From NCBI RefSeq assembly GCF_001411555.2, contig NC_049916.1, positions 5,332,001 to 5,396,000 on the forward strand: DNA of 64,000 nt, in the 5' to 3' direction. The DNA comes from Juglans regia. Lineage: Eukaryota; Streptophyta; Magnoliopsida; Fagales; Juglandaceae. The notes under the pieces were generated by a model. It was given only the letters and a program-made list of their open reading frames with translations. It was not told the DNA's origin and searched no databases. The translations under genes and the position numbers were made by a program. Shown in pieces: positions 46,421 to 58,549 of this stretch. Every line of letters starts with the position of its first letter. Position 1 is the stretch's first letter.

Positions 46421-48009
46421 GTTTACAAAATAAAGTACCAATCATGCCTAATGTCAACTGTGTTTGATACAAGTTTCCAAAATAAAGTGGTACACACATC
46501 ATATATGAAACCATAGTTTAATACATAATTCCGTATGTTGTGTACTTTTTTGCAGGATTTATTGAGAGGATATCTTGAGTTGATCTATATCTGCACCAAG
46601 CTAAATCATCCGATTTTTTTGGAAAGTTTGTGTTGCAATATTCTCCCAGAATGAGGCTGCCACGACTACTTGGGCTGTAGTACATTTCTCCTTGGGCAGG
46701 CTTCAAGAACTCATTAATGCAGACTGACTATAACAACGACACCACATAATACCATTGTAGTATTAATCAGGACAAGACAGGCAACCCAATGAGAATGAAA
46801 AGCATAAGAAATTAAGTCAAGGCGGGAGTAAGCATTAAGTAGCAAATCATATGAAAGATATAAAACTCTTGGATAGACATGTCAAAAAAATAAAAATGAA
46901 ATTTGATTTCTTTAAAAAGAAAAAAAGAAACTGTATAAACATTCACAATTTTTGCAAGCCATGCTTTACACACAAGTTTCAAAATCTTGAAAGAGTATAA
47001 ATAACTAACAAAAAAAATTTAAAACTAAAGGCTAGAGATTACAAGAATAAATTCTCAAAAAAATAATATGAGTATTTTTCTAGAGCATCCATTCTAATAT
47101 TTGGTTTACCTAATCCGGTGTGGTTTAGGTATATAATGGTCATTGCAATTACAACTGCATGGCCAAAAAATATAAGATCAAACAGAAAGTGTAAAATGGA
47201 GGATGTTATTGATATTTTCATTAGCCTGTGTTTTCGAGGTAATGAAACTTCACTTCAAAAGAAAATCTCTTTTCATTTCTAAATTCTTGAGTGAATGAGA
47301 CACCAAATTTTCAAAAGAAATAATTCTAATAGCATTAATTTTATTTTACAAGTTTCAAATTGTGGTAAGTTATTGCCATCAAAAGTTCTAAATTTTCTTT
47401 CATGTGAATAAGATTGTGCCTAAATATGAACCATCACAACAAGGGATCAGAAAATTAGTTTAATCATGTGCTACCTTTATTCACAACTGAATTCTTGAAA
47501 TCAGGTCTCAAACACAGAGTGGTACAAAAAAATAGTCTTTCATAGTGCTTTAACATTAAAAAGAACTCTCTTTTTTGGTCTTGTTTTGCTTTAATAAAGA
47601 GTGACAGTTTATTACTCAAGAGAATCATAAAAAATGACTTGTGGAAATACTTTTTGACATGCTAGATCCTTTTTTTTAGCTCTGGATCCCAATAAGAACC
47701 TCATTCAAAAAGGAAAAAAAATGGTCCAGACCCATAAAAAATTGCAAACCTAGTTTACCTGTAATCTGGACTTCGTAAGTTGCTCCAAAAGTACTTCCTC
47801 CTGCAACAATAAAGGCAATAAAGTTCCATGCAATTTGAAAATTTTGAAAGAAACTACATATGAAGCCAACTTTTAATTGAATGTTTGGCTGCCATTTGAA
47901 AAATTTTATGGAAACAATAAAACTTTTGATTAACAACAGGAAAAAAAAAACAGTATAATAGCAATGACTTTTTTTTTAATTATAAATGATTCACACTTTA
48001 GAGTTAGAT
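46421..48009. other. AT-rich interval with possible decayed exons
   Basis: Past the duplicated segment, no intact gene is present. On the minus strand, 46530-46700 has an open stretch with LGEYCNTNFPKKSDDLAW. About 47763-47806 has a short exon-like unit (TTGCAG|GAGGAAGTACTTTTGG...TTACAG|GTAAAC). Both may belong to the pseudogene at 48010-48425, but this is not certain. Confidence 0.3.
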
Positions 48010-48425
48010 ACCCAAGTTTTTTGTTGAAAATATGCAGATTCTGAGTGCTGTTATTCTACGAGCTTGGTCTCCAACTCTTTGACCTTAAGGCGAAATAATC
48101 CAAATATAGCAAAAATAATAATAAAAAAAGCATAATTATCTACTATAGTTTAAGTGGGAAGCAACCTTTTGCTGGAGATTACTACAGACTTCTTCCCTTC
48201 CCTTCAATCTCTAAGATAATTCCTAAAGTTGCTTCTCATATTGGTTATGGATGGTTGCCTTCAACTCAATTTGGCCTTCAAGTTTTTTGATCTTCTCATG
48301 TAAATTTTTATGACTCTGATCTCTACCTTTTGCCTTGCTCTCAATGTTCTATAAGTTCTCTTCTAGCTTCCGAAAAGATTCATCTTTGGATTTGAATTCT
48401 TGCCTTGCTTTTTCAAGTTTTATGC
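48010..48425 (-). pseudogene. Coiled-coil (kinesin-like?) pseudogene exons
   Basis: On the minus strand two exon-like blocks read IKLEKARQEFKSKDESFRKL ... HEKIKKLEGQIELKATIHNQ ... RLKGREEVCSNLQQKV, then RLKVKELETKLVE and QHSESAYFQQK. The charged heptad pattern, and the CSNLQQKVKELE wording split over an intron, resemble the coiled-coil stalk of plant kinesin-14 proteins as I remember them. Several in-frame TAG codons replace CAG or other codons (for example after EENL, KQL and ELS), so it cannot be translated. No motor domain was found in the window. Confidence 0.45.
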
Positions 48426-49584
48426 ATTTGAAAGAAATAAGTAAATAAATCAAAGTTAAAATACAACTTAATCATCAAACTTAAAAAAGTGTGAATGGTA
48501 AAGAAGAAATGCAGCTATTCATCTAGATAGAGTTATCAGCCTTATGGAAGTTGCTGTTCAGGGAGCTTTAAACAACAAAGTATTGTAGAAGATTAATTCA
48601 TCTAGCAATAATGAATTAAGATGAAATATTTATGGTGGCATTAATTTCTAGATGTGATTAAGCAACAAAGAAATTGTGTTTCTTTTTTATATTTCAAGGA
48701 TCTTATGAAGTATCTGTTAAAAAAAGGTGAAAATAAAAATTGAACTATAGATAATAGACTATAAATAATGAAATTGAATCCAGAAGAAGGGAATTGATGC
48801 TAAAGCTCATACCAGTATGTAGAGATTGCCCATGAACAATGGATAATAGAGTAAATAAATTGGATAGTGTGCCACAAGAACCAACAAAGCATTGTGAATT
48901 TATAGATAAAAGCACCATTTAATTTTTATTGCATAACCAATGAATCCATTTATATTTGCAACGTCTAGAGTTTGGAAAGGGATTCACAAAAAATAACAAG
49001 TGAACTTACCATTATGCTCTCATTTCTACTGGATAACCAAATGAGTAGTCTGTATGAATACGACTGCCAAATCTATCCTTTAATTCTAGCAAGATCACCT
49101 GGAAAAAAAATTGACGATATTAAGAAATTGCAGAAAGCAAGACAGAGTCTTGCCTACCTAAAGATTTTAGTAAAGAAAAAGAGATATACTACATTACATA
49201 GGATCACCTTAAATGATGCATCATTGAGGATATGTGTAGCAGCTACACCTGGATATACCACTACCAATGATTATAACTGAAGCTATTGAACCTTATTGCC
49301 TCTGAATATGGGAGGCAAATGTGCCTAGTCATCATACATATGCATATCAGCATGTGAATAACTTTCTCAAGCACATATAAATTTAATACAAGATGGAAAG
49401 AGACACCCTAACTTAATTAGAATAAATCTTGACTTAATTATTTCAGTTAAAACTCTTTTGCTCCATCTTTTTCTCCACACAAATTAAAATTAAATAAATA
49501 AAGAAACAACTGTTAATATTGAAACTTGCTTAAGCAAGAAAAACCAATCTAGATTTTTGTTTTTTGACATTCAAATATTCAAGT
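48426..49584. other. AT-rich interval with one splice-bounded exon candidate
   Basis: At about 49011-49104 (minus) a segment lies between TTTTTTTCCAG and GTAAGT, good splice sites, but every frame of it has a stop. It may be an upstream exon of the decayed gene at 48010-48425. Nothing else is recognisable. Confidence 0.3.
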
Positions 49585-50138
49585 AATGCCCCGGTCTCGC
49601 ATGGGTCGAAAAGTTACTTCCGAACACTTAAACTCACCTTTCAACAATATAAAAATAGACTCCAAATTCCCAATATCATATAGAAAAATTCGATTCAATC
49701 TAATTTCCTCAATATAACCAATTTTTCAAAATGCCAAGTCATCAAAACATAATAAAATTTCTTAATAAAAAATCGACAATACTCATAAAAAACTTCCTAT
49801 GCTTAAACCACTATACTTAAATAATCTCACCCAATGCCTCATAATCTTGATCCTCAACTGAACCATCAATGTCATCTGAAATATTATGAAGATTAAGGGG
49901 TGAGTTATCAACAACTCAGCAAGCAGAGAGCATATACTAGCATGTAAATATGAGCATTTATAACATTTGAAAAGCAGAACAAAACCTTTACTTTTAGAAT
50001 GCAGAAACAACATAAATTATTTTCAGAACGCATAAACCAAACTTGGTACAAAATATCAGAGCGAAATTTTTAGAAAAACAACCTTGTTCCCAAAAAGAAA
50101 ATCCATTGGCATATCCAAACTGAAAACATTGGGACAAA

Positions 50139-50325
50139 TACCATGTTTAACCCCCGTGGTAGGGTTATAAACCACCATTATACCCGTAGCTGGGCCGTAT
50201 ACCATGTTTTACTCCCGTGGTAGGGTTATAAACCACCATTATACCCGTAGCTGGGCCGTATACCATGTTTCACCCCCGTGGTAGGGTTATAAACCACCAT
50301 TATACCCGTGGTTGGGCCTTAACAG
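50139..50325 (-). repeat. Minisatellite, three units of about 61 bp
   Basis: ACCATGTTT(A/T)AC(C/T)CCCGTGG, TAGGGTTATAAACCACCATT and ATACCCGTAGCTGGGCCGTAT repeat three times with very few differences. The array occupies the same relative place as the CCCTGTCAC minisatellite in the other long LTR. Confidence 0.85.
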
Positions 50326-51285
50326 AAACAGAACAGAACATCATCGGAAACAGATCACATTCAAATACAGATTCAGAACTTCATGCCAAGGTTTTTCAGA
50401 TGACACATCATATCAAAACAAAATACTGAAAAGCTTCAGATCATTTCACGTGTTCGAAATAAATAGACACCAAAACATCTTCATTTATTCAAAGCAAAAA
50501 CTTTTAAACTTTCATATTCGCTCTTTTTGTATAGTTCAGAAACGGAATGCACAAAACTAGCTCATGTCTACACCAGTCATGACAGAAAATACTTTCTCTT
50601 ATAGAACTTATGCATATGCAGAACAAACATCTGAGATCGTTTTTAGATTTCTTTTCAAAAATAAACATGAATATTTTCAAAGTCAACCTCATTTCATTTC
50701 TTTTATGCAAAACTAGTATATAAACCCCGCTTATCTGGACTTCTTAGCTTTTCAGGAATTTCCTCAAAATGCCGAACAATTATTAATTGTCACCTATAAA
50801 ATAATCACGCAATTCTCGTAAATGTTCAATTAATCACACATTTCAATATTTAATCCTAAGCTTCTAAAATAACCTGTTTTAATCCTTCAATACCTAAAAA
50901 ATTCTCATAACCTAAAAATACCATCATTTTCTAAGATCATCAATATCCACTTACTCGAATTCGTACTGAAGAAGAAAATTTATCTAATAAGTATTATGAT
51001 AATTATAGAACTCAATAAAAATTAATATTCAAAATATCTAAAAATACCAACAATATTTTATAAATAAAAAGAATACATTGGTTACTAAAATTTCCACAAA
51101 GTAAGTCATGAAAAATTCATCTCTTAAGAAAAATAGGTTTACTTCCTTTAACTAACAATATTATCAAAACACAATATAATATTTATTGAAACTTAAAGCA
51201 AAATTCCCATTTAAATAAACCCAAAAAAAAAAAAATTAAATACTTCTCACCCGAAAAACATTAGGTTAAAAATGAGAACGTTCCA

Positions 51286-51324
51286 TATATATATATATAC
51301 ATAGATATAAATATATATACATAG

Positions 51325-51361
<37 letters not shown>

Positions 51362-51435
51362 GTTAAAAACTAGTAAGTACCCGTTAAAACTTTACAATAT
51401 ATATATATATATATATATATACGTACATATATATA
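51286..51435. repeat. (TA)n-rich region
   Basis: Alternating TATATA tracts, with TATATACATAGATATAAA duplicated near 51291 and 51317, separated by a short non-repetitive stretch at 51360-51398. Confidence 0.85.
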
Positions 51436-52440
51436 TGTGAATAAAAAAAACACCTAAAGAAGAAAAACTAGTGATGAACATACACATATGAATAAAAGAA
51501 AAACAGCGGTGGCAGGGACTCACCCAGAAGGAAGGGAACGTGCGACAGCGCTCGGAGTTAGCTGTGGTCGGTGGTGGTGGGTGCGGCGCTTGAGTAGTTG
51601 AAAAAATGATAGAGAGGGAGAGAGAGATGAACAAGAGAAACACACGGTGATAGAGTGAGGGGGAGACGGAGAAACCGAGAGAAAAGAGGAGAACAAAAAT
51701 AAAAGAAACGGCATGTGCTTACTGGGGCCCGAGGCGGCTTGCGGTGACTGGAAGTCTTCATCGGCAGTTTCTGTATTCATTTGTCGTGGTTGATGGCAGC
51801 GAGAAAGTGCTAGGGATAGCCACAAGTGGTGGCTCTGTTTCGGGAAGCAAAAACAGAGGTCCTTCGGCTTTGGTAAGGCTGCGCTTCTGTATTGAATGGC
51901 TGAGGGATATGGGTCAATGGACGGAATTGGCGGCTTGTGGTGGCCTGGCTGAGGAAGGGGCATGGTAGTGGCTGGTGGTACTGCACGGCTGGGCTGCGTC
52001 AAACGGCGGCAAGCAGAGAAGAAACCTGCTCTATTTTCGGGGACTAAAATAGAGGCATCTTCGATGTTTGTTTGACCGAGGAGGAGATAGGGTGGCTGGG
52101 CAGTGGGAGTTGTACCATGGTGGTTGAGAAGGGGCCAACGACGAAGTGGAGCTGCGATCCGAGGAGATATTGTGCATGCACGGGTTGCGTCGATACTAAA
52201 TGGGGAGGCGGCTTGAGTTCTAGATGGTTTAGTGGGACTCTAGTCTAGGTTAGAGATCACTTCCTTCATCGACGTACGAGTTCTGTCTATATATGTGAGC
52301 GTTTGCCCTAAATGGAAACGTGTGTGAACTGAAGCTAACGTGTGAATACGTGGGTGATTGGAAACACAAAAAAATACAAAAAAAAAAAAAAATACAAAAC
52401 CCTAAAGCTGAGGAGAAGAGAAGCGTACGTGCGTGGGAGT

Positions 52441-53084
52441 GCTAGAGTCGTGCTTGTGAGGAACATATTGCCTTGAAAGGAACAAGTTGTCAACACTTTA
52501 TTGAAGTTTCATTTCCTTGAAGAATGCTTTCTAGCTGCTCAAGGAATAACTTTTTTTTTTTTTTTAATAAGTAGGAACAACTGAGAATTTGTTTTTCACA
52601 TGGGATATAAACAAAGCATGTTAAAAATATGAGTGAGTATTAAAACTTCCATCATAAAACTACAGATCACTGGTTAGCATTTTATGGTTTAAAACATCAT
52701 AATTTGTTTTTTTAAAAAATCATTTTTTATAAGTAAATATTTAAAAAAAAAATTAAACCAAAACAACAGCATATATATTCTTCCTGCAATATACATTTGG
52801 AAAATTAATTTTGAAGAAGGCTCATGCCAATGATTTCCCAATACTTTATGACCCCCTCATGGTCTACACAATACATGTCCTAAGCACTCTGACCAAGTTT
52901 CCAAGTAGCGCGCTTATGTTCTTGGATAATAAAATCAACCATTTCCAAAACAAAAGGACATGTCATTTATTCCCATAGCCATTTCACACAAGAAAAATAA
53001 AAAAGTAAAGGCTCTATGTCATTGTCTGCCCAAGGCTTCATGACCCAACAATACTTAACAAAAAAATTCTAACTGAAAATCAAA
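52441..53084. other. Unassigned AT-rich interval
   Basis: It has T and A tracts (52551-52566). A less AT-rich part at 52830-53000 might be old coding DNA on the minus strand, but every frame is broken. Confidence 0.35.
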
Positions 53085-53087
53085 ATT

Positions 53088-53663
53088 AAAAAAAAAAAAA
53101 ACTAAGAAAATGAGGGTCTTAGAGGAAAATATTTGTGTAAAGATAAACCGAACGTTGTAAAAAACCACGACATGCAAGGAAAAAAAAATCTAAATCCATT
53201 TATTAAACTGCTGCATGGCATGCTTTCTAATTGTGTCGTGATCCAAAGTTTTTATAATTAAATAAGGTGTTTTTATAACCTGAAACTCTCGCTCTCCTCA
53301 TGCTCTAACCCAAATTCAACACCATATATTTTTCACAACCAGATTCACAACATTAGCTCCTATATGCAATAAAAATATATGAAATACCTCTCTAGGTTAG
53401 GGCATTGTAAAATTTATAGAGCAACTGGTGATGAACTAGTAATATTTGTAATACTTACAGAGCAACCAGTGATGAAGATATACTGCAATGGAGATCAACT
53501 AAGGGTTTTCTTCGTGTCCCTCTCGTAGACACCCAAAAAATTAAAATTATAAGAAACTAAGAAAATGAGGGTCTTAGAGAAAAATATTTGTGTATAGATA
53601 AACCCAACACTGCAGAAAACCACGACATGCAAGGAAAGAAAAAATCTAAACCGATTTATTAAA
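53088..53663 (+). repeat. Pair of direct repeats, about 110 bp each
   Basis: AACTAAGAAAATGAGGGTCT...CCACGACATGCAAGGAAA...ATCTAAATCC at 53100-53200 recurs at 53556-53661 with few changes. Between the two, AGAGCAACTGGTGATGAA and AGAGCAACCAGTGATGAA form a second short repeat (53418 and 53459). Confidence 0.75.
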
Positions 53664-53699
53664 ATTCCCTTAGTGGGAATATGCGTGTAACTTTGCACT

Positions 53700-54115
53700 G
53701 AACAAAGAAATTCTCACTAAGGAGAAGCTTCAGCCATCTGGGCCTCCAACACCCTATTCAAGAAAAATCAAGAATTAAATCCAGACTAAGAAACAGAAAA
53801 TCATAGAACAATCCCGACCAAAAATTGACTAGAACAAATTAACACATAAAAAAAGGGAAAACAGAAACTAAGTTAGAGCTAGGCTTCTCTAGCCATGGAC
53901 GGTGGGGAGAGAGAGAGAGAGAGAGAGAGAGAGAACTACAGAAACTATCGTATCTAAGGTGCGGTGGAGGAGATCGAGAAGAGAAACGACAGATCTGGCA
54001 GAAAATTGCAGAGGTTGAGGTCGAGATGATGGAAAGAGGTGTTGGGCTAGGTCTCACAGCTTCGGTGGTTTGGGTTTTAGCAAGAAGAAGAGAAATCGAG
54101 GGTCGTGAGGTAGAG
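53700..54115 (-). pseudogene. Possible 5' leader exons of a host gene (spliced UTR, tiny start)
   Basis: On the minus strand, a CT-rich leader-like block (54115 to about 53880, with a (CT)n tract at 53907-53933) is followed by an intron-like T-rich stretch ending TTGAATAG. Then comes GGTGTTGGAGGCCCAG and ATG GCT GAA GCT TCT CCT with an immediate TAG. The layout resembles the spliced 5' leader of a plant gene whose coding part is missing or lost. The Harbinger element sits about 25 bp upstream of the leader. No product can be named. Confidence 0.3.
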
Positions 54116-54140
54116 AGAGAGAAAAGAGTGGGGGTCTGAG

Positions 54141-54860
54141 AGCATTCACAGCCCGTTCTCTATATCCCCAAAATCTCCAAATCTTGAGAACGAATTTGGG
54201 GATTTTGCCCAAACGCCTCCCCATTCCATTCCCCATTTTGTGGTGAATGGATGGGGATGCTACAGTGGATCCCCAAATATGGGGATTGATTGTTCCTCCT
54301 CAAACGGAAATCGTTGGTTGGTTTTTGGGTTCCCTCCTGCGTCCCCTTCCTTCGACTGTTGGTTGTGTTCGTGGTTTTGGCCCCTCCCTCACACCGCGAC
54401 CACCATCGACGACCTCATCTCCATCCTCTCATCACTGCAAGTCCAATCTCTTCCCTCGTATTCGGTTTTCCTAATCCCATGCCTATTGTGTAGTCACGAC
54501 TATTTAGCTTCCTCTATGGAGAAATCTCCTCCATCTAGGATACTCCATGGCTTTCTGCACCGAGATTCTCTACCCCATTTGACCCCTCATATGGTTCTTC
54601 CATGGCTGGATTTTAAGATCTAGGGTTTTAAAAAAAAACACTAGATTTCTCATGGGTTACCTATACGGGTTCGATTTGTGAATTTTTCTTGTTGGAAATT
54701 AGTATTACTACTATGTCTACTGAGATTATTCTTGTTCTGTTTGGTTTGATTGCTATGTGATGTTTCAATTGATGCCAAGACTCATCTTTACACCCATGGG
54801 ATGGTCTGTACAGCCCCATTGCTATGTTCTGTTTACATGCTTCGTGTGTGTTTCAATGGT
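54141..54860 (+). other. Left subterminal region of Harbinger element
   Basis: CCCCAAAATC/GGGGATTTT and CCCCATTCCATTCCCCATTT/GGATGGGGAT motifs form short inverted repeats within the first 150 bp, as expected of transposase-binding subterminal DNA. Overlapping open frames at 54240-54620 translate to Ser/Pro/Leu-rich text without recognisable motifs; I do not call a gene. Confidence 0.4.
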
Positions 54861-55985
54861 ATGTGTTGTATCAATGCTTTAGATTGGTCTGTGTAGACCG
54901 ATTGCTATGTTTTGTTTCAATGTTGTGTTATGGTTCAATGCCCTTGTGCTTTGTTAATGCTTATTTGTTGTTTGAATGTTATGTGTTGTGTCATTACTTT
55001 GAATTGGTCTATGCAGACCCATTGCTATGTTTTGTTTCCATGTTGTGTTATGTTTCAATGTCCTTGTACTCTGTCAATGCTTATTTATTGTTTGAATGTT
55101 ATGTGTTGTTTCATTGCTTTGGGTTGGTCTATGCAGACCCATTGCTACGGTCTGTTTCAATGATGTGTTATGTTTCAATGCCATGTGCTGTGTTAATGCT
55201 TTAGGTTGGTTTGTGTAGATCTATTGCTATGTTTGTTTCAATGATGTGTTATGTTTAAATGCCATGTTCTGTGTCAATGCTTTGGGTTGGTCTGTGCAGA
55301 CCCATTGCTATGTTCTGTTTCAATTATGTATTATGTCTCAATGCCCTTGAGCTCTGTCAATACTTATTTGTTGTTTCAATGCTATGTAATGTGTCAATGC
55401 TTATTTGCTGTACCAAACATACTATGTGTTGTGTCATTGCAGAATGGGTTGCAAATGCTCTTATGTGCTATTTCAATCCAATGTGCTGTTTCAATGCTAC
55501 GTGTTGTGTTTCAATGCTATATGTTATGTCAATGCTTTGGGTTGGTCTGTGCAGACCCATTGCTATGTTTTATTTCAATGATGCTGTCAATGCTATGTGT
55601 TGTATCAATGCTTATTTGCTGTACCAAATGTACTATGTGTTGTGCTATTGCATAATGGGCTGCGAATGCTTTTATATGCTATTTCAATCCAATGTGCTGT
55701 TTCAATGCTATGTGTTGTATTTCAATGATATGTGCTGTGTCAATGCTTTGGGTTGGTCTGTGCAGACCGATTGCTATGTTCTGTTTTAATGTTGTGTTAT
55801 GTTTCAATGCCCTTATGCTCTATCTCAATGCTATGTTATGTGTTGTGTCAATACTTATGTGCTGTGTCAAGTGTTATTTGTTGTTTCAATGCTAATGGTT
55901 AATTGTTTATAACTTTATACTAGGAAATGGGTCTTCATAGACCAACCCAAAGCATTGAAACAACACATAGCATTGAAATAGCACA
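54860..55985 (+). repeat. Degenerate satellite with GGTCTGTGCAGACC core
   Basis: Units share TTTGGGTTGGTCTGTGCAGACCCATTGCTATGTT-type text (split here as TTTGGGTTGGTC and TGCAGACCCATTGC), then runs of TTTCAATG, TATGTGTTGT and TCAATGCTTATTTG. Core positions are near 54888, 55006, 55124, 55207, 55287, 55545 and 55753, so spacings are 118, 118, 83, 80, 258 and 208. The last piece (55928-55985) is an inverted unit (ACCAACCCAAAGCATTGAAA). Long open frames through it are a by-product of the repeat. Confidence 0.8.
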
Positions 55986-56488
55986 TAGCAATTTGTATAC
56001 TTGGGGGGTTAATTCACATGTGTTAGTGGGGCCTGATGGTAGGGTAATCCTAACCCAGATGACCATCAAACATTCTATGATTTTTTTCACAAAAGGCAAC
56101 CGGGGTTAAGGTTTTGTAGCCATTTTGTGACATGTTACTAATTTTGCTGTGATAGAGAAGTAATTTGCCTCACCTAATGCATGCAACCAAGGTATAAGAC
56201 TTGTGATCAAGAAGTAATGTGTCTCACCTAACCTTTGTTGGATTACCTCCCTCGGTTATGATGATGACAAATCCAAGATGGTGACATAGGAAATTTGGTT
56301 AGCTCCTCCATGGCATGGTAGTCTGGATTGCCAAAAAGTTGTGGTTACCGATTTTGCAACCATTGGAGGGTGCCAAATTTCCAATATGTTACCACTCAGC
56401 TCCTGAGCCGCCTACAAAATCACTCCAAACTTTGTTATTACGTGTCTAACATTTGTACTGAATTTTGTGTGTGTATATCTTTTTAGAG

Positions 56489-56884
56489 ATGGATTCACAA
56501 AATCCGGGACATATGTACTTCACCAACCTCCTAAGTCAAGATCCTCAACTCGACTCCACTTACGGTGGTCTAAGTGGATAGTCTCCTATAACTATTGATG
56601 ACACTCTACCCATACCCCATAACGATCCTCTCGGCGTAAGGAAAGTAGCTATCGGTGCGAACTTCATCCACGAAGAAGACAAGTTGCTTGTCTCTACATG
56701 TCTTAATTGTAGCCTTGATGCCATTGCTGGAACAGACGATGCACGGACGGGGCAGAGAGGGGCTGTGCACGAGAGAAAAGAGAGAGAGGAGAAAAAGAAA
56801 TGGGGAGAAAAGAAAGAAGAAGAAAAGAAAAAGAGGAAAAGAAAAAGGAAAAAGAAAAAAGTGAGGGAAAGAAATGGGGTCTAA
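56489..56884 (+). pseudogene. Harbinger ORF1 (Myb/trihelix-like DNA-binding protein), broken
   Basis: It starts MDSQNPGHMYFTNLLSQDP after an AG-rich leader. There is an in-frame TAG after 30 codons, and the same frame continues with GANFIHEEDKLLVSTCLN and SLDAIAGTDDARTGQRG. NFxxxEDKLLVSxWLNxSxDxxxGTDQ is the opening of the Myb/trihelix domain in plant PIF ORF1 proteins, which bind element ends and help the transposase. After TGQRG the expected FWxRV block is replaced by a GA-rich low-complexity tract coding Lys/Glu/Arg, so the domain is truncated. Confidence 0.65.
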
Positions 56885-57657
56885 TTCTCACATCTTGGAA
56901 AAAGTTATCCAACGAAAAAGATTTCAAAACAGCAAGTTAAATGAAATAATTTAAACATAGTGATAAAATGAGAATAAAATAATTAAATCCAACAACACAA
57001 TAATTTTAAAACCCACAAACTAATTTAAATTAAAGAAAAATTTAAATGCAAAACAATATTTAATATTAAAAAAGCATATCAATATAATTTTCACAAATTA
57101 AAAATCATAAAAATAAACCAAGTAAAAAATTCAATAAACATAAAACAAGAGAATCAATTTTTTAAATTAATAAAAATAATTCTTCAATTAAAAATACACT
57201 AAAATAAGGAGAGCTACACTAGATGAAGTCCATAAGCTCGATTGTACGATTGTGCGACAGTTCCGGGACTTTATCATCAAGTTGATCATACTCAATGTTT
57301 GGGACCAGATTATCATCATGCTCGTCTACGATGATCATGCTTTCATTATATTTATAAGATCTTTGATATTGAACATTCGTGAAGGTCCATGAATGATAGC
57401 AAATTGTTGTTGAAGGACCACAAATGCACACTCTATATCCTTTTGTGCTGATTCTTGTACTGCTGCAAAATGTTTCTTCTTATTCCTTTGTGGAGATTTA
57501 CAAAAGTTGATCACTTTGAGTAAATGCCATTAGCAAGGTAGTACCCATTGTGTACTAATTGCCATTGACTGAGTAATAAAAGATCTCTCTAGCACATTGA
57601 TATCATTATGCGAACCAGGCAAACCAAAAAATGCATGCCATATCCAAAGATCATATG

Positions 57658-57776
57658 TGTAGAAAAATATAAGGGAAAGATGTTTGAAAGAATTCTGTTT
57701 TTCATATATTTCACTTGTGCTATACATACAGTATATATAAGTGCATCTAAAATTGATTTGCTTAAAATCAGCAACA
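57658..57776 (+). repeat. Left inverted terminus of Copia-type body
   Basis: 119 bp from TGTAGAAAAATATAAGG to AATCAGCAACA. Read on the minus strand it is TGTTGCTGATTTT...TTTTTCTACA, which has the TG...CA limits expected of a short LTR in line with the gag-pol strand. Confidence 0.8.
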
Positions 57777-57955
57777 TTTAAATTTGTAATTTAAACCATG
57801 TAAAGCTATACAATATCAAGGCCTTAGAATCGTATCTTCCTCATTCCTGACTTTCAGCTTGAATTTCAATATTGATGGATTGCAGCAAATCTGTTACAGC
57901 TGGATCAATCTGCTTGAGTTTTGGCAAGATCATGCTCCTGATCTTCAATAATGAT

Positions 57956-58318
57956 TTAATTTGAAATCACTTGATCTTCTACATGCCACCTCAATCGAAA
58001 GGGTAGATTACAAACATTCAGATTGGTTTTGATAGTTTGAAAATGCTTTGGTGGCAATGGTTTTTTTAGTGCATCAGCTAACTGGCCACTGTTGGAGATG
58101 AATTGAACCTTGAGTTCCTTACAGTAGACTTGATCCCAAACGAAATGAAAATCGATCTCGATGTGTTTTGTTCTTGCATGAAACACAGGATTCGATGCTA
58201 GATAGGTGGCACCGATATTGTCATTCCAGAGAACAGGTGGCTGCTTGACAGAGATACCAAGTTCAGAGATGAGGGACTTTAGCCAGATTAGCTCAGCTGC
58301 AGTATTGGCCAGAGCCAT
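57956..58318 (-). pseudogene. Copia RNase H end
   Basis: MALANTAAELIWLKSLISEL and VLWNDNIGATYLASNPVFHA, then RTKHIEIDFHFVWDQV and LADALKKPLPPKHF, form the C-terminal RNase H of Copia polyproteins. The frame ends normally with TAA-type termination near 57956, about 180 bp from the left terminus. Confidence 0.8.
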
Positions 58319-58549
58319 ATACTCAACCTCTATGCTACTTCGAGCAATTGTTGGTTGTTGTTTACAACTCTAGGAGATCAAGTTGGAACCTTGATAGATG
58401 CAATAAGTGCCTACAGATCATCTATCATCTCTGTCAGCTGCCCAATCCGAGTCTGAAAAAACATGAAATTCAAAGTTTGCTTCTTTGGAGATGAGTAATC
58501 CTGTTGAAACCAAAAACTTAAGCTAGCATAGAATTCGTTTTACAGCTTG

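Larger units (their letters stand above)
49585..52440 (-). mobile_element. Long gypsy-type LTR or its fragment, opposite orientation to 35561-38755
   Basis: On the minus strand the 3' end reads GACCGGGGCATTAC, a typical long plant LTR end. Upstream are CTGAGTTGTTGATAACTCACCCC (49897-49919 in complement), a 61-bp minisatellite, AT repeats, then a GC-rich CT/CCACC region (51500-52250), in the same order as in 35561-38755. The matching TGTAA...CCC start was not found near 52440-52900, so the 5' end is truncated or altered. No gag-pol is attached. Confidence 0.5.

Noticed and set aside
50139..50325. CRISPR-like array (regular repeats)
   Set aside because: Units of about 61 bp are contiguous without unique spacers, in plant retroelement LTR DNA; it is a minisatellite.
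54824..55895. Several open frames of 60-176 codons, Cys/Leu/Met-rich
   Set aside because: They are translations of the degenerate satellite inside the Harbinger element and are open in two frames at once.
56684..56884. Lys/Glu/Arg-rich 66-codon frame as a nuclear protein
   Set aside because: Only the first part is Harbinger ORF1; the basic tail is a GA-rich simple tract.
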